From: Methylomonas koyamae | Lineage (GTDB): Bacteria > Pseudomonadota > Gammaproteobacteria > Methylococcales > Methylomonadaceae | DNA: 44,451 nucleotides | Assembly (NCBI RefSeq): GCF_001644025.1 | Contig: NZ_LUUK01000233.1 | Coordinates: forward strand, 1-44,451 | Reading direction: 5' to 3' | Shown here: positions 8,068-18,565 of the stretch, piece by piece | How the letters are laid out: each line of letters starts with the position of its first letter | Position numbering within the stretch: position 1 is the stretch's first letter | Translations under genes and position numbers: made by a program | Notes under the pieces: model-generated | Seen by the model: only the letters and a program-made list of their open reading frames with translations | Told to the model about the DNA's origin: nothing | Database searches by the model: none

Positions 8068-8106
8068 GATAAACCGGTTCTGAATAGGCGATTAAAAACA
8101 GATTAA
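8068..8106 (+). promoter_or_regulatory. Possible OmpR/PhoP-type operator (11-bp phased repeats)
   Basis: GATAAA at 8068 and GATTAA at 8090 and 8101 are spaced 22 and 11 bp apart, that is, on one helical face. OmpR-family regulators bind direct repeats with this period. The site ends about 107 bp before the response regulator start. A -10-like TACAAT at 8178-8183 lacks a good -35, as expected for an activator-dependent promoter. Autoregulation is an inference. Confidence 0.4.
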
Positions 8107-8212
8107 ATCATCGCCAGGCACGGCGCTTAGAAACGCTTCGTCATGCGTGTGTTAATCCCTTGCCTACGTCGCTGCACTACAATATCCCTATTTTACCGTT
8201 TGCCCATTTGCG

Positions 8213-8878
8213 ATGAGACTGCTGCTGATAGAAGACGACACCGACCTGGCCCGCTCGATCCAGGTCGAACTTGAAATTGCCGGATTCGCGGTCGACTTGG
8301 CCTACGACGGCGAACAAGGCGAATTCCTGGGCGCCACGGAGAATTACGACATCGCGGTCTTGGATTTGGGGCTGCCCAAGCTGTCGGGTCTGGCAGTCCT
8401 TAAGAAATGGCGGGACGCCGGTAACGCCATGCCGGTCATCGTGCTGACCGCGCGCGACGCCTGGCACGAAAAAGTCGACGGTTTTAAAGCCGGCGCGGAC
8501 GATTACCTGGGCAAGCCCTTTCACATCGAAGAATTGCAGGCGCGCATCCGGGCGTTGTTAAAACGCTGCCATGGAATCACCAATACCGGTCTGACCTGCG
8601 CCGGCGTTACTTTGGATGAAGAATTGCAAACCGTTACGATGGAAGGTCAGCCATCCGCTCAGTTAACCTCGCTGGAGTTTCGTCTGTTACGCTATTTCAT
8701 GCTGCACTCCGGCCAAATTTTGACGAAAACCGATTTGATGGAGCATGTCTATGAAATGGACGGCGATCCGGACAGCAATGTCATCGAAGTCTACGTCAAC
8801 CGTTTACGCCGCAAACTCGGCAAGGATTTGATCGCTACTCGGCGCGGCCAAGGTTACGTATTTGGGCAAACCGCGTGA
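8213..8878 (+). CDS. OmpR-family response regulator (PhoP/QseB-like)
   Basis: This 221-aa regulator has a receiver domain (1-115) with acidic residues E7, D8 and D9, phospho-acceptor D51 in VLDLGLP, switch T82 in VLTARD and K104 in LGKPF. A winged-helix DNA-binding domain (about 130-218) contains LTSLEFRLLRYFMLHSG and VEVYVNRLRRKLG-like tracts. It is paired with the kinase that follows (4-bp GTGA overlap). The pair is closest in style to PhoPQ, but the signal cannot be read from sequence. Confidence 0.93.
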   Translation: MRLLLIEDDTDLARSIQVELEIAGFAVDLAYDGEQGEFLGATENYDIAVLDLGLPKLSGLAVLKKWRDAGNAMPVIVLTARDAWHEKVDGFKAGADDYLGKPFHIEELQARIRALLKRCHGITNTGLTCAGVTLDEELQTVTMEGQPSAQLTSLEFRLLRYFMLHSGQILTKTDLMEHVYEMDGDPDSNVIEVYVNRLRRKLGKDLIATRRGQGYVFGQTA

Positions 8879-10200
8879 TTTCATTGCGCTTACGCTTGAA
8901 TCGCGGGCTAGCGGCTATCTTATGCGTGATATTTGCATTGCATTGGCTGGCGGCCGACTGGGTGATACGCTCGGTCGCCGAAAAACAGATGTTGACCCGC
9001 CTGACTCACGACAGCGACTCGATACTGGACACCCTCGACTTCGACGCCGACGGCCAGCCCAGCTTCGATACCAGCCACGCCGGCTCGGTTTACGGCCAAG
9101 CCTATTCGGGCCACTATTTCGTGCTACACATCGACGGCAAGCCGATTTATTCGCGCTCACTCGCCGGCACGACGCTACCTTTCGAGGCCATGGCCGTCGA
9201 TACTACCAGACAATTCCATTTCAAGTCCGGTCCCCACGACCAACTGTTATTAGTCTTAAGCCGCGGATTCGCCAAAGCCGGCCACACCATCAGCATCAGT
9301 ACCGCCGAGGACTTGACCGACATCGGTCGAGACATCACCGCGATCCGAATCGGCTATCTGGCATTGAGTCTGACTGTGCTGGTCGCGGCGATCGCGCTGC
9401 AAACCGCCGACGTTAAACGATCGTTACGACCGCTACGCGCGGTTACCGGCGAACTGGCGGCCATCGCCCACGGTCAGCAGCGTCAGATCGAAGCCGAGGT
9501 TCCGTTCGAAATCCGACCGCTGGTCAAGGAAGTCAACCGGCTATTGATGTTGGTTGAACGCCGCCTTCACCAATCGCGGACCGCGATCGGCAATCTGGCG
9601 CACGCCTTGAAAACGCCGTTGGCGATGCTGTTTCGGCTGGCCGAAAATCCGGCGCTACGCGACTTGCCGGAATTGAAACGACAGTTGGAACAACAGAACC
9701 AAACGATCTTGAAACGGATAGACCGTGAATTGAAACGAGCGCGGATTTCCGGAAACGCCCAACCCGGCGCGACCTTCAATCCCCATGTGGAATTAACGGC
9801 GCTGTGCGAGCTGATGCAGGTCATTTACGCGGAAAAGGCCTTGTCTTTCGAGATACGAGCGCCCGATCAGTTATTGCATCTGGACCGCGAGGACATGCTG
9901 GAAATGATAGGCAACCTGCTCGATAACGCCTGCAAGTGGGCCAAATCGCGAATTGTCATCGACGTCGCGGAACGGGAAGGTTTGACGTTACGAATCGCGG
10001 ACGACGGCCCCGGTTGCGACAAGCAGCAACTGCGGCAAATGGTGCAGCGAGGGTTGCGTCTGGACGAAGCCACACCCGGCCACGGGCTGGGACTAGCCAT
10101 CGTCCACGACATTGCCGGCTACTACGGCGGCAGCCTGGCCTTGAGCCGATCCGCCGAACTGGGTGGTTTGGCGGCCACGGTTAGGCTGCCACCCACTTGA
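8875..10200 (+). CDS. Sensor histidine kinase (PhoQ-like)
   Basis: This 441-aa inner-membrane kinase has TM1 (about 11-30), a periplasmic sensor (about 31-155), TM2 (about 157-176), HAMP (about 177-230), and an H-box with phospho-acceptor H243 in GNLAHALKTPLA. The ATPase domain shows the N-box EMIGNLLDNACKWA, G1 ADDGPG and G2 GHGLGLAI. The GTG start overlaps the regulator stop (GTGA), which points to translational coupling. The periplasmic domain lacks an obvious acidic patch like that of enterobacterial PhoQ, so Mg2+ sensing should not be assumed. Confidence 0.92.
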   Translation: MISLRLRLNRGLAAILCVIFALHWLAADWVIRSVAEKQMLTRLTHDSDSILDTLDFDADGQPSFDTSHAGSVYGQAYSGHYFVLHIDGKPIYSRSLAGTTLPFEAMAVDTTRQFHFKSGPHDQLLLVLSRGFAKAGHTISISTAEDLTDIGRDITAIRIGYLALSLTVLVAAIALQTADVKRSLRPLRAVTGELAAIAHGQQRQIEAEVPFEIRPLVKEVNRLLMLVERRLHQSRTAIGNLAHALKTPLAMLFRLAENPALRDLPELKRQLEQQNQTILKRIDRELKRARISGNAQPGATFNPHVELTALCELMQVIYAEKALSFEIRAPDQLLHLDREDMLEMIGNLLDNACKWAKSRIVIDVAEREGLTLRIADDGPGCDKQQLRQMVQRGLRLDEATPGHGLGLAIVHDIAGYYGGSLALSRSAELGGLAATVRLPPT

Positions 10201-10256
10201 ATCTTTAACCGCTGCCGTGTGGGCGGCACCGGTTCGCGGCTACCGGTAATCAGACC

Positions 10257-10991
10257 TCAGCCCACCTCGGCAACCGCGAGATTGCTCAGATATCCGTGCT
10301 TGCGCGCCAGATACTCTTCGACGAAGGCTTGCATCGGCTCGACTTCGTAATCCCGCAAGCCGCTGACGGCCAGCTTCTTGAAGCCGGAACCGACCACCGC
10401 GTCACCGCAGCAAATCTGAAAGTGCAGATAAGCCGTCGCACGTTTGCCGTTGACCTCCATCTTGGGTTCCAACATTTCCAGACGCGGCTCGCTGAATTGC
10501 ATGCAATCCAGATGTAGCGTCATGCTTTCGTAGATGACCAACGGCCGGTCGATGTTGAACATCACATTTTCCTTGGCTAGCAGCGGCACCAGCACGTACG
10601 GAAAATTCTGCCCGGAAAACGCCACGTAATCGCGGATCAGGGCCTCGATCAGGCTGGGATCGCGGATCACATCGCCGGAGCGCTCGATTTGTAGATAGGT
10701 CTTATCTTGTTGACTGTCGGTCACATCGAAACGCTCGGCATCGGTCTCCGGGAAATTCAACAGGACGTTGTGACCCACCATGCCGGAAAAGATAAAGTGC
10801 ATGTTCTGGCTGAGCCCGTACTTTTCCAATACAAGCGAAAACAATAAATCGCCGGGTACGCAAAAGCGCTTGGCATCGGCATCGTGCAAAGGATTAAAGT
10901 CGTGCGCCACTTCCTTGGCAAACATGCTGGCCTGCTCGGCGCTGATGGCGATACCACCGTCGCGAACTTCATAAAACTCTTTCAAAAACAT
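10257..10991 (-). CDS. DUF3581-like protein
   Basis: This 244-aa soluble protein matches my recollection of the gammaproteobacterial DUF3581 family, whose function is unknown. The tract DFNPLHDADAKRFCVPGDLLFSLVL resembles the substrate-binding helix of hotdog-fold MaoC-type hydratases (D-x-N-P-x-H). The second half would be another hotdog-like repeat. A role in acyl-thioester binding is therefore possible but unproven. It is convergent with the kinase gene and seems to be a single-gene unit. Confidence 0.65.
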   Translation of the reverse strand: MFLKEFYEVRDGGIAISAEQASMFAKEVAHDFNPLHDADAKRFCVPGDLLFSLVLEKYGLSQNMHFIFSGMVGHNVLLNFPETDAERFDVTDSQQDKTYLQIERSGDVIRDPSLIEALIRDYVAFSGQNFPYVLVPLLAKENVMFNIDRPLVIYESMTLHLDCMQFSEPRLEMLEPKMEVNGKRATAYLHFQICCGDAVVGSGFKKLAVSGLRDYEVEPMQAFVEEYLARKHGYLSNLAVAEVG

Positions 10992-11140
10992 GGCGATTTT
11001 TTATTTTTAATATTGCGGATCAAAATCTTGCGAGTCCGGACGCCGCGGCGTCCGGATACAGCCCCCCATCGCGGAGAGCTTAGCAACGCCGCGATCGTAG
11101 CCATTCGCAAACAACAGCGGCCGATAACGCTCTGTGTCTA

Positions 11141-11464
11141 TTAGTATCGCGGAACGCCGGAATCGCATGCCAGCGACCAAGCGTCTATACCGCCCTGCAA
11201 GTTGTATAGGCGACTATAGCCATGGTGTTGTAAAAAGAAACAGGCTTGCTGGCTACGCATGCCGTGATGGCAAATCACGACAATATCGCGCTCGGTATCC
11301 AGCTCGTCCAGTCGTTGCGAAATCTGTTGCAACGGAATCAACTGACTGCCTTCGATACGGGCATAGGCGAACTCTTGGGGTTCGCGAACATCCAGCAGTA
11401 GTGGCGCCGGCTCGGCTTCCAGGCGTTGCTTAAGTTGTTGTGGGGTATATTGGGTTATCGGCAT
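11141..11464 (-). CDS. Rhodanese-domain sulfurtransferase (GlpE-like)
   Basis: This single rhodanese domain of 107 aa has the active-site cysteine C65 in the loop CHHGMRS, matching the CxxGxR pattern of GlpE-type enzymes that accept sulfane sulfur. The conserved LLLDVREPQEFAYARIEGS start and the YNLQGGIDAW end are present, so the domain is complete. Its start overlaps the end of the aminotransferase gene by 10 bp and the two are probably cotranscribed. Confidence 0.9.
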   Translation of the reverse strand: MPITQYTPQQLKQRLEAEPAPLLLDVREPQEFAYARIEGSQLIPLQQISQRLDELDTERDIVVICHHGMRSQQACFFLQHHGYSRLYNLQGGIDAWSLACDSGVPRY

Positions 11465-12615
11465 AAAAAGGTTTCCAATCGGGTCAGCGCGGCGGCCATT
11501 CTATCGACAGAAGCGGTATATGCAAAACGAATGTGCCGATCGGCGCGATAAACGCCAAAATCCCTGCCAGGCGTCACGGCCACGGCCTGGGTTTCCAACA
11601 ACTCTTTGGCGAATTCGAAACTATCGTCCGCCAAATCGCTGCTGTCTGCGTAGACGTAAAAAGCGCCTTGCGGTTTGCGGGCAATGCGAAACCCCAGTTT
11701 CGGCAAATTTTCGCACAGAAAGTCGCGGCGCCGCTGAAACTCCAGCCGCCGCGCTTCGAGTTCCGCCAAGTTTTCCGGGGTAAAGCTCGCCAGCGCGGCA
11801 TACTGCGATTGGGTCGAGGTGGCTATAAAGATGTTTTGCGCCAAGCGCTCCGCGGCATCGATAAATTCTTCGGGCACCACCAACCAGCCGACCCGCCAAC
11901 CGGTCATGCCGAAAAACTTGGAGAAACTGTTGATAACGAAGACTTTGTCGCTAAAGGCCAATGCGCTGGACACCGCATCGTCGTAGACTAGGCCGTGATA
12001 GATTTCGTCCGAATAAAAGCAACCGCCCAACTCGGTAACCTTGGCGATGGCTTGACGTAGCGCTTCCCGGCCTATCACGGTACCGGTCGGATTCGACGGC
12101 GACGCAATCAGCGCGCCTTTGCATTCCGCGCCCCAGTGTTCGGCGATCAGGTCGGCACTGAGCTGGTAATCGTCGTCCGCGCCAACCGGAATTAATTCGC
12201 TACGTCCGCCGAATAGCCGAACAAAATTATCGTTACAGGGATAGCAAGGATCGGCCATCAGAATCCGCTCGCCAGGATTGATGCTGATACCGAAAGCCAA
12301 CAAAAACGCACCGGAAGCACCTGGTGTCACGAAAATTCGCCGGGCATCGACGTTGATACCGGCCGCATGATAATAATCGGCGATAGCCTCGCGCAGCGCC
12401 AGTAATCCGGCTGCTGGGGTGTATTTAACTTCGCCTGTCCGCAGAAAGCGGTTCCCGGCAGCGATCACCGCCGGCGGCGTCGGAAAATCGGGCTCGCCGA
12501 TTTCCATGTGAATCACGTCGCGCCCCCGAGCTTCCAATTGCTTGGCGCGCTGCAAAAGTTCCATCACGTAAAACGCGCTGATCCCGTGCATCCGTTCCGC
12601 AATATGCTGCTTCAT
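11455..12615 (-). CDS. Class I PLP-dependent aminotransferase
   Basis: This fold-type I aminotransferase of about 386 aa has [32 protein letters not shown] and the PLP lysine in [20 protein letters not shown] near the C-terminus is typical of the aspartate/aromatic/alanine group. The substrate is not determined. I start it at Met 12615 ([20 protein letters not shown]). A longer frame to 12738 would run into dksA on the other strand and has an unrelated N-terminus. It is transcribed divergently from dksA and followed by the rhodanese gene. Confidence 0.88.
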   Translation of the reverse strand: MKQHIAERMHGISAFYVMELLQRAKQLEARGRDVIHMEIGEPDFPTPPAVIAAGNRFLRTGEVKYTPAAGLLALREAIADYYHAAGINVDARRIFVTPGASGAFLLAFGISINPGERILMADPCYPCNDNFVRLFGGRSELIPVGADDDYQLSADLIAEHWGAECKGALIASPSNPTGTVIGREALRQAIAKVTELGGCFYSDEIYHGLVYDDAVSSALAFSDKVFVINSFSKFFGMTGWRVGWLVVPEEFIDAAERLAQNIFIATSTQSQYAALASFTPENLAELEARRLEFQRRRDFLCENLPKLGFRIARKPQGAFYVYADSSDLADDSFEFAKELLETQAVAVTPGRDFGVYRADRHIRFAYTASVDRMAAALTRLETFLCR

Positions 12616-12723
12616 TCCCGCCGACCCAGAAACCAAAAGAGCCGCATCATAACAAACTTCTTGCTTGCCCCTGGCTATTCTGATAAAAAGCCCCGATTTT
12701 TTCAGTCCGCCAGGAGTCATTGG

Positions 12724-13155
12724 ATGAACAATTCTCAACCTGCTACGTCAGAATATTCTTTTAAACCTTACGAGGAAAAAGATGGCGAAGAGTACATGAA
12801 CGAAGCGCAGCTCAAGCACTTTGCTGCGATTTTGAACAAATGGAAATCCGACCTGATGAAGGAAGTTGACCGCACGGTCACGCATATGCAGGACGAAGCC
12901 GCCAATTTCCCCGATCCCAACGATAGAGCGACCCAGGAATCCGAATTCAGCCTGGAATTGCGCACCCGCGACCGAGAGCGCAAATTAATCAAGAAGATTG
13001 ATGAAGCCTTGAAGGAAATCGAATCCGGCAATTACGGTTATTGCGAAACCTGCGGCATTGAGATCGGCATCCGCCGTCTGGAAGCCCGCCCGACCGCGAC
13101 CCTGTGCATCGATTGCAAAACCCTGGACGAAATCCGCGAGAAACAACTGGGTTGA
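12724..13155 (+). CDS. dksA: RNA polymerase-binding transcription factor DksA
   Basis: This 143-aa secondary-channel factor works with ppGpp to tune rRNA and biosynthetic promoters. The coiled coil runs from about residue 30 to 105. It includes the [25 protein letters not shown] region, with tip aspartates in PNDRATQE. A four-cysteine zinc site follows in CETCGIEIG...CIDCKTL. The ATG at 12724 has an AGGAG site about 9 nt upstream. The SpoT enzyme that makes and degrades its partner nucleotide is encoded at 24027. Confidence 0.96.
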   Translation: MNNSQPATSEYSFKPYEEKDGEEYMNEAQLKHFAAILNKWKSDLMKEVDRTVTHMQDEAANFPDPNDRATQESEFSLELRTRDRERKLIKKIDEALKEIESGNYGYCETCGIEIGIRRLEARPTATLCIDCKTLDEIREKQLG

Positions 13156-14060
13156 TTGCGCAACCCGATTCGGTACGCTACAGCGGCCGGTTCGCGCCCT
13201 CGCCCACCGGCCCACTTCATCTCGGCTCGCTCTACACCGCGCTGGCCAGCTTTCTGGATGCCCGCAGCCACGGCGGTCGCTGGTTGCTGCGAATCGACGA
13301 TCTCGATACACCGCGTAACGTCGCCGGTGCCGCCGAACGTATCATCGACACATTATTCGGGTTCGGGCTGCAATGGGACGACGATATCGACTTCCAGAGC
13401 CAACATCTGGACGAATACGCCGCCGCGATCGAACGGCTCCGCGAGCGAGGCCTGATTTATCGCTGCATTTGCAGTCGCGCCAAATTGGCCGACTCGCCGG
13501 ATCGCTATCCAGGCTATTGTCGAAATCAGAATCCCGATCCCAGCCAAGCTCATGCGTTGAGGCTCGCCTGCCCGAACCAAGACATCCGCTTTATCGATCG
13601 CTTGCAAGGGCCGATGCGGCAAAATCTGGCCAAACAGGTCGGCGATTTCGTCGTCCTACGTAAGGACCGGATTTTCGCCTACCAATTGGCGGTGATCGTC
13701 GACGATTGCCGGCAAGGGGTCAACCATGTCGTGCGGGGTTACGATTTATTGGACTCCACGCCCAGGCAGTGTTATTTGTACCAGCTATTCGGGCAAGCGC
13801 CGCCAACATACGCGCACATCCCCGTCATCGTCGACGGTAAAGGCCAAAAACTCAGCAAGCAAAGCCGTGCCGCCGCCGTCAGCACCCACTCGGGCGCTCG
13901 CACCTTATATCGGTTGCTATGCTTGCTGAACCAAGCGCCACCCCCGTCGTTGCGTAATGCTTCGATCGCGGATTTACTCGACTGGGGAATCCGCCATTGG
14001 CAACCGGCGCAACTCAGCGGCGTCGCCCGAATTAGCCAACCTGTCGCCCACGATTATTAA
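13152..14060 (+). CDS. gluQ: Glutamyl-Q tRNA(Asp) synthetase
   Basis: This enzyme activates glutamate and attaches it to queuosine in tRNA(Asp), without an anticodon-binding domain. The 302-aa product has the HIGH-like [10 protein letters not shown], the KMSKS-like GQKLSKQ, and a zinc site from CICSRAK and YCRNQ. I choose the TTG at 13152, which overlaps the dksA stop (TTGA), because the family starts shortly before [12 protein letters not shown]. The dksA-gluQ pairing is the same as in enteric bacteria. Confidence 0.93.
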   Translation: MIAQPDSVRYSGRFAPSPTGPLHLGSLYTALASFLDARSHGGRWLLRIDDLDTPRNVAGAAERIIDTLFGFGLQWDDDIDFQSQHLDEYAAAIERLRERGLIYRCICSRAKLADSPDRYPGYCRNQNPDPSQAHALRLACPNQDIRFIDRLQGPMRQNLAKQVGDFVVLRKDRIFAYQLAVIVDDCRQGVNHVVRGYDLLDSTPRQCYLYQLFGQAPPTYAHIPVIVDGKGQKLSKQSRAAAVSTHSGARTLYRLLCLLNQAPPPSLRNASIADLLDWGIRHWQPAQLSGVARISQPVAHDY

Positions 14061-14074
14061 AAAAGGAGATGAAG

Positions 14075-16015
14075 ATGTCCGACCAGAAACTGTATCCGGT
14101 GATCCCGGCCATCGCCGCCAGCGCCCATATCGACACCGACCGCTACCATGAAATGTATCGTCGGTCGATAGACGATCCGGAAGCTTTCTGGTCCGAGCAG
14201 GCGGAACAATTTTTGGACTGGGAGCGCCGTTGGGATAGCGTACTGGCTCACGATTACCCGCGCGGCGAAATTCAGTGGTTCATCGGCGGCAAGCTAAATG
14301 TCACCGTCAATTGCCTGGATCGGCATCTGGCCACTCGCGGCGACCAAATCGCCATCATCTGGGAAGGTGACGATCCGAGCCACCACAGCACCCTAACTTA
14401 CCGGGAACTACACCGCCAGGTCTGCAAGTTTGCGAACGTGATGAAATCGCAAGGTGTCGGTAAAGGCGACCGGGTTTGTATTTACCTACCGATGATCGCC
14501 GAGGCCGCCGTCGTAATTTTGGCCTGCGCCCGGATCGGCGCGATTCATTCCATTGTGTTCGGAGGCTTCTCCGCCGACGCCCTGCGCGACCGTATACTCG
14601 ACGCCGACTGCCGGTTTTTGATCTGCGCCGACGAGAGCTACCGGGGCGGCAAAATCGTCCATTCCAAACTGAACGTGGACAAGGCCGCCAAGCAGTGCCC
14701 GAACCTGCGAACCGTCGTCGTCATCAAGCATACCGGTCACGATATTCCGTGGAGCAACGGCCGCGATGTCTGCTACCACGAAGCGATGCAGAGTGCCGAC
14801 GAGACCTGCGAGCCGGAGTTAATGGACGCCGAGGATCCGTTGTTTATTCTCTATACGTCCGGATCGACCGGCCTGCCCAAGGGCGTTTTGCACACGACCG
14901 GCGGTTATTTACTGTATGCCGCGATGACCCACAAGTATGTGTTCGACTATCGGGAAGGCGACGTTTATTGGTGTACGGCCGACATAGGCTGGATCACCGG
15001 GCATTCCTACGTACTGTACGGCCCACTTTGCAACGGCGCGACCACGTTGATGTTCGAGGGGGTCCCGACCTACCCCGAACCCGATCGCTTCTGGCAAGTC
15101 ATCGATAAGCACCGGGGCAACATTTTTTATACCGCGCCGACCGCGATACGCGCACTGATGGCGCAAGGCGATGCCTACGTTCAGCGTACTGGCCGCGACT
15201 CCTTGCGTGTACTGGGCAGCGTCGGCGAACCCATCAACCCCGAAGCCTGGGAATGGTATTACCGCGTAGTCGGCGATCAACGCTGCCCCGTCGTCGACAC
15301 TTGGTGGCAAACCGAGACGGGCGGCATTCTGATTACGCCTCTGCCCGGCGCGACCGCATTGAAACCCGGTTCGGCAACCCTCCCGTTCTTTGGTATTCAA
15401 CCAGCCATCTTGGATCCCGAAGGCCATCCGCTGGACGGCGAAGCGGAAGGCATACTGGTATTGACCTTTCCATGGCCGGGTCAAGCCCGTAGCGTCTACG
15501 GCGACCATCAACGCTTCGTCGATACCTATTTCAGCAAATTTCCCGGTTACTATTTCGCCGGCGACGGCGCCCGCCGCGACGCCGACGGCTATTACTGGAT
15601 TACCGGCCGTATCGACGACGTATTAAACGTTTCCGGCCACCGCCTGGGCACTGCCGAAATCGAAAGCGCGCTGGTCCTGCACGACCAGGTCGCCGAAGCG
15701 GCGGTCGTCGGTTTTCCGCATCCAATCAAGGGTCAAGGCATATACGCTTACGTGACGTTGAATGTCGGCGTCGAAGGCAACGAGACCCTGAAAGCGGAAC
15801 TGAAGAATTTGGTCCGCGAAGAAGTCAGCGCGATTGCACTACCCGATGCGATTCAATGGTCGCCGGGACTGCCCAAAACGCGCTCCGGAAAGATCATGCG
15901 GCGCATATTGCGCAAGATTGCCGCCAACGAGTTCAGCGATTTGGGCGACACCTCCACGCTAGCCGATCCGGCTGTCGTTGAGCAGCTGGTCGCCAACCGA
16001 CAGCATCCGAGTTGA
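14075..16015 (+). CDS. acs: Acetyl-CoA synthetase
   Basis: This AMP-forming enzyme converts acetate, ATP and CoA to acetyl-CoA. Its 646 aa match the usual length. Motifs are [15 protein letters not shown] (P-loop), WWQTETGG, the [11 protein letters not shown] hinge region and the regulatory lysine in [11 protein letters not shown] that is acetylated in this family. The ATG at 14075 is 6 nt from the GGAG site; the in-frame ATG at 14069 is too close to it. The gene starts 14 nt after gluQ and overlaps the following transporter by 4 bp, so a four-gene run with dksA is likely. Confidence 0.95.
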   Translation: MSDQKLYPVIPAIAASAHIDTDRYHEMYRRSIDDPEAFWSEQAEQFLDWERRWDSVLAHDYPRGEIQWFIGGKLNVTVNCLDRHLATRGDQIAIIWEGDDPSHHSTLTYRELHRQVCKFANVMKSQGVGKGDRVCIYLPMIAEAAVVILACARIGAIHSIVFGGFSADALRDRILDADCRFLICADESYRGGKIVHSKLNVDKAAKQCPNLRTVVVIKHTGHDIPWSNGRDVCYHEAMQSADETCEPELMDAEDPLFILYTSGSTGLPKGVLHTTGGYLLYAAMTHKYVFDYREGDVYWCTADIGWITGHSYVLYGPLCNGATTLMFEGVPTYPEPDRFWQVIDKHRGNIFYTAPTAIRALMAQGDAYVQRTGRDSLRVLGSVGEPINPEAWEWYYRVVGDQRCPVVDTWWQTETGGILITPLPGATALKPGSATLPFFGIQPAILDPEGHPLDGEAEGILVLTFPWPGQARSVYGDHQRFVDTYFSKFPGYYFAGDGARRDADGYYWITGRIDDVLNVSGHRLGTAEIESALVLHDQVAEAAVVGFPHPIKGQGIYAYVTLNVGVEGNETLKAELKNLVREEVSAIALPDAIQWSPGLPKTRSGKIMRRILRKIAANEFSDLGDTSTLADPAVVEQLVANRQHPS

Positions 16016-16944
16016 AGCCACAGCTCGCGCTAGCCTATTTCGGGGTCGTCCTGATCTGGACCACGACACCACTGGCGATAAAATGGAGCAGCATTGGTGT
16101 CAGCTACGTGTTTGGCGCGACCGGCCGGATGTCCATTGGTTTGGCCTGCCTGCTGGTTCTGTTATTACTGCGTCGGAAAGGCTTGCCTTGTCACCGGCTA
16201 GCGCTACGCACCTATTTAGCCGTTTCGATGCAGATTTATGCCAGTATGCTGATCACCTATTGGTCGGCGCGTTTCGTACCGTCAGGCTGGATCTCGGTCA
16301 TTTTCGGCCTCGGCCCATTCATGACGGCGTTCATGGCTGCCGCTTACCTAAAGGAGCGCAGCCTAGGTTGGCGAAAACTAGCGGCTTACAGCCTAGGCGC
16401 TTTTGGTTTGGCCGTGATGTTCAGCTCGGCCAGGGAATTGCATCCAATGGCCATTCAAGGCACGCTCGGCATATTGCTGGCAACCTTTATTCACGCGGCT
16501 AGCGCGGTCTGGGTTAAGCAAATCGACGCCAAACTACCGTCGGTGCAGCAGATCACCGGCGGATTGCTGATTTCGGTGCCTTTATACTGGTTGACCTGGC
16601 TAATATTGGACGACGGCGCCCTACCGACACAAATTCAGCTACAAACTCTATATGCGATCATCTATCTCGGTGTCGTGGCAACAACACTGGGATTTGCCTT
16701 GTATTACTACGTGCTTGGACAACTGCCGGCCACCGACGTGGCCATGATGAACCTGATGACACCGGTATTGTCGTTATTACTGGGGTATCTGGCCAACCGC
16801 GAACCGATCACGATGAAAACCGTCGTCGGCACCAGCCTGATCATGGCGGCATTAGCACTGCATCAAAGGGCTGACCGTGCCAGTCTACCCGTTCAAATTG
16901 CAAAATCCAAAAACCGACGCGCGAAAAAAAACCGGGGCCGCTAA
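16012..16944 (+). CDS. DMT-superfamily (EamA) transporter
   Basis: This 310-aa integral membrane protein has about ten hydrophobic segments arranged as two EamA repeats of five helices, with [18 protein letters not shown] at the N-terminus and a basic C-terminal tail. Such proteins export metabolites or amino acids; the substrate is unknown. The start is TTG overlapping the acs stop (TTGA), implying coupling. Its stop lies inside a terminator hairpin that works for the opposite strand. Confidence 0.85.
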   Translation: MKPQLALAYFGVVLIWTTTPLAIKWSSIGVSYVFGATGRMSIGLACLLVLLLLRRKGLPCHRLALRTYLAVSMQIYASMLITYWSARFVPSGWISVIFGLGPFMTAFMAAAYLKERSLGWRKLAAYSLGAFGLAVMFSSARELHPMAIQGTLGILLATFIHAASAVWVKQIDAKLPSVQQITGGLLISVPLYWLTWLILDDGALPTQIQLQTLYAIIYLGVVATTLGFALYYYVLGQLPATDVAMMNLMTPVLSLLLGYLANREPITMKTVVGTSLIMAALALHQRADRASLPVQIAKSKNRRAKKNRGR

Positions 16945-16958
16945 CGCGGCCCCGGTTT
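16924..16958 (-). terminator. Intrinsic terminator of the PEP-CTERM gene
   Basis: A perfect 10-bp GC-rich stem (CCGGGGCCGC with GCGGCCCCGG, plus A-T pairs) surrounds a 4-nt loop. On the minus strand it is followed by at least seven T, 26 nt after the PEP-CTERM gene. On the plus strand the tail is only TTT, so it would be weak there. Confidence 0.85.
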
Positions 16959-16983
16959 CCAATCCTACCTAAAAATTAGCTAA

Positions 16984-17556
16984 TTAGGCATTCACGACCG
17001 ATTTACGGCGGCCAGTGTACAACAAGCCCAACAATGCGCTGGTTAGCATCCAAATGGAAGCCGGCAGCGGAACTTGAGAGACTGGATTGTCGTCAACGAC
17101 GGTTGACGGAGCGATGTCGGTAACCAATGCGATGTCGGTCAGCAGTTTGCTACCGAACGCCAGCAAGTAGGAATTGTCAACCAATTCCAAGCCTTTCTTA
17201 ACATTGGTCCAAGTACCACCGCTGGTTTTCATACCAAATTGAAAATGACTTGAGCCTTTCAATGTGCCGGTAACGCTAGGATCGCTGAGCAAGCTCACGG
17301 TCCAATCGGAACCGCTAGCAGCCGCAAAGCTAACAGTAGCGCCGCCAGTGAATGTCAAAACAGGCATTGCACTGCTTGATGTGGCGGAATCTTCGAAAAT
17401 GCCGAATTCTGCACCCGAAAAACCCAACACAGAAGCAAGGGTAATAAAATTGATGTCACCGTCGGTAGGTTCCCACACAACGCTTGCAGAAGCAGCGTTG
17501 GCAACCATCAACAGGCACACCGCCAAACATTTTTTGAAAGATAAAATCATCTTCAT
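16984..17556 (-). CDS. PEP-CTERM sorting-signal protein
   Basis: This 190-aa secreted protein begins with a signal peptide (MKMILSFKKCLAVCLLMVANAASA, cleavage near ASA/SVV). It ends with a C-terminal sorting signal: VPLPASIWM, a hydrophobic stretch and GRRKS. Exosortase cleaves such tails and the protein goes to the envelope or extracellular matrix. The middle is Ser/Thr/Gly-rich with no recognised domain. The start has a GGGGAAA site. Exosortase is not in this window. The gene stands alone with its own terminator. Confidence 0.85.
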   Translation of the reverse strand: MKMILSFKKCLAVCLLMVANAASASVVWEPTDGDINFITLASVLGFSGAEFGIFEDSATSSSAMPVLTFTGGATVSFAAASGSDWTVSLLSDPSVTGTLKGSSHFQFGMKTSGGTWTNVKKGLELVDNSYLLAFGSKLLTDIALVTDIAPSTVVDDNPVSQVPLPASIWMLTSALLGLLYTGRRKSVVNA

Positions 17557-17570
17557 TGATTTTCCCCATA

Positions 17571-17582
17571 GTTAACGTTAAC
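17571..17582. promoter_or_regulatory. Palindrome upstream of the PEP-CTERM gene
   Basis: GTTAACGTTAAC is a perfect 12-bp palindrome (also a tandem GTTAAC) 15 bp before the start codon, overlapping the likely leader. It could be an operator; there is no other support. Confidence 0.25.
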
Positions 17583-17812
17583 AAAAGGCCATCCTAATAG
17601 CCAACCTTTCCTAGAACCGATATTGATCCACAATGCCGATCATAAGAGAGACATGCGCAAGTGACTTCGTGCCAAATGCTCATGTCAATTTTATTACTGC
17701 AATATGCATACCATGTATTCAACATGTTAAAAATCAAAAACTTAAAAACATTAGGATTCGATTATGTAAAAAAAACCAACAGAATTTCGCACGTTAGTGT
17801 TCAACAGGCCGT

Positions 17813-18565
17813 TTATTCACCAATCCGGTGCGAACGGCAATCCGCATCAGTAACGGTAACGGCATCGTCTTGAAGCCTATCGACAACACCTTGCCGGATC
17901 AGAGCGTACCAAACCGGCCGAATGCGGTTGCGCTGACGTACGGCCGCCACAATACCCAGTTTGACAAGCTGGTCGCGGTAAAGAATCGCCCGCGATTTTT
18001 CGGTGAATACGCCCAGAGACAATGCGCTTTTCAAATCGCCGGATGGAATCGGCCAAAAATCCGTCAAGCCTTTAGCTCTAAGCATCATTTTGTTGATGCG
18101 TAATTGCTCGGCGTCCCTAGCAGGCGGAAAGTACACTTGAAAATCGCCGGGAACGGTGAATTCGTCACTGTAGGAATCGACCGCTGTCAAGGATTTCGCA
18201 GCCAGCCAACGCCTCATCTCCAGGCGATCGGCAAAGGGTCCGATTCGCAGACAGCCGGAACGGTCGCGGTTTTCTCGAGCCTTGCTGTCCTCCGCTTGGG
18301 GATCACGCTGCGTGATTTGCAAATCGTGCGGTTGGCTGAAAAACGCTGAAACCTCTTGGGTGGCGGAAGCAAGTGAGCGCTGCGAATAGCGGTCGACGAT
18401 TGCCGAAATCGCCGCTCCCCGCCGGGCATTCTCGCGTTCGGAAACCAGTAGTATCGGCGGCGCGGTCGAATCGCCGGACGTTGGCGCATTGAAAACACCG
18501 GAGTGCAGCTCCCAAAAAAACCACACAGCATTTGCTAAGCACAATAGCAGAAAAAAAAACCTCAT
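17813..18565 (-). CDS. SPOR-like domain membrane-anchored protein
   Basis: This 250-aa protein has an N-terminal hydrophobic anchor (RFFFLLLCLANAVWFFW) and two repeats that look like SPOR domains: CLRIGPFADRLEMRRWLAAK (about 105-125) and SLGVFTEKSRAILYRDQLVKLGI (about 185-207). SPOR domains bind denuded septal peptidoglycan. The ATG at 18565 overlaps the coaX stop (ATGA), which I prefer over an upstream TTG at 18583. A similar gene after coaX is common in gammaproteobacteria. Confidence 0.75.
   Translation of the reverse strand: MRFFFLLLCLANAVWFFWELHSGVFNAPTSGDSTAPPILLVSERENARRGAAISAIVDRYSQRSLASATQEVSAFFSQPHDLQITQRDPQAEDSKARENRDRSGCLRIGPFADRLEMRRWLAAKSLTAVDSYSDEFTVPGDFQVYFPPARDAEQLRINKMMLRAKGLTDFWPIPSGDLKSALSLGVFTEKSRAILYRDQLVKLGIVAAVRQRNRIRPVWYALIRQGVVDRLQDDAVTVTDADCRSHRIGE

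Noticed and set aside
17640-17690. Sigma54-like TTGGCAC...TTGC upstream of the PEP-CTERM gene
   Set aside because: The GG and GC elements are 13 nt apart instead of the required 10.
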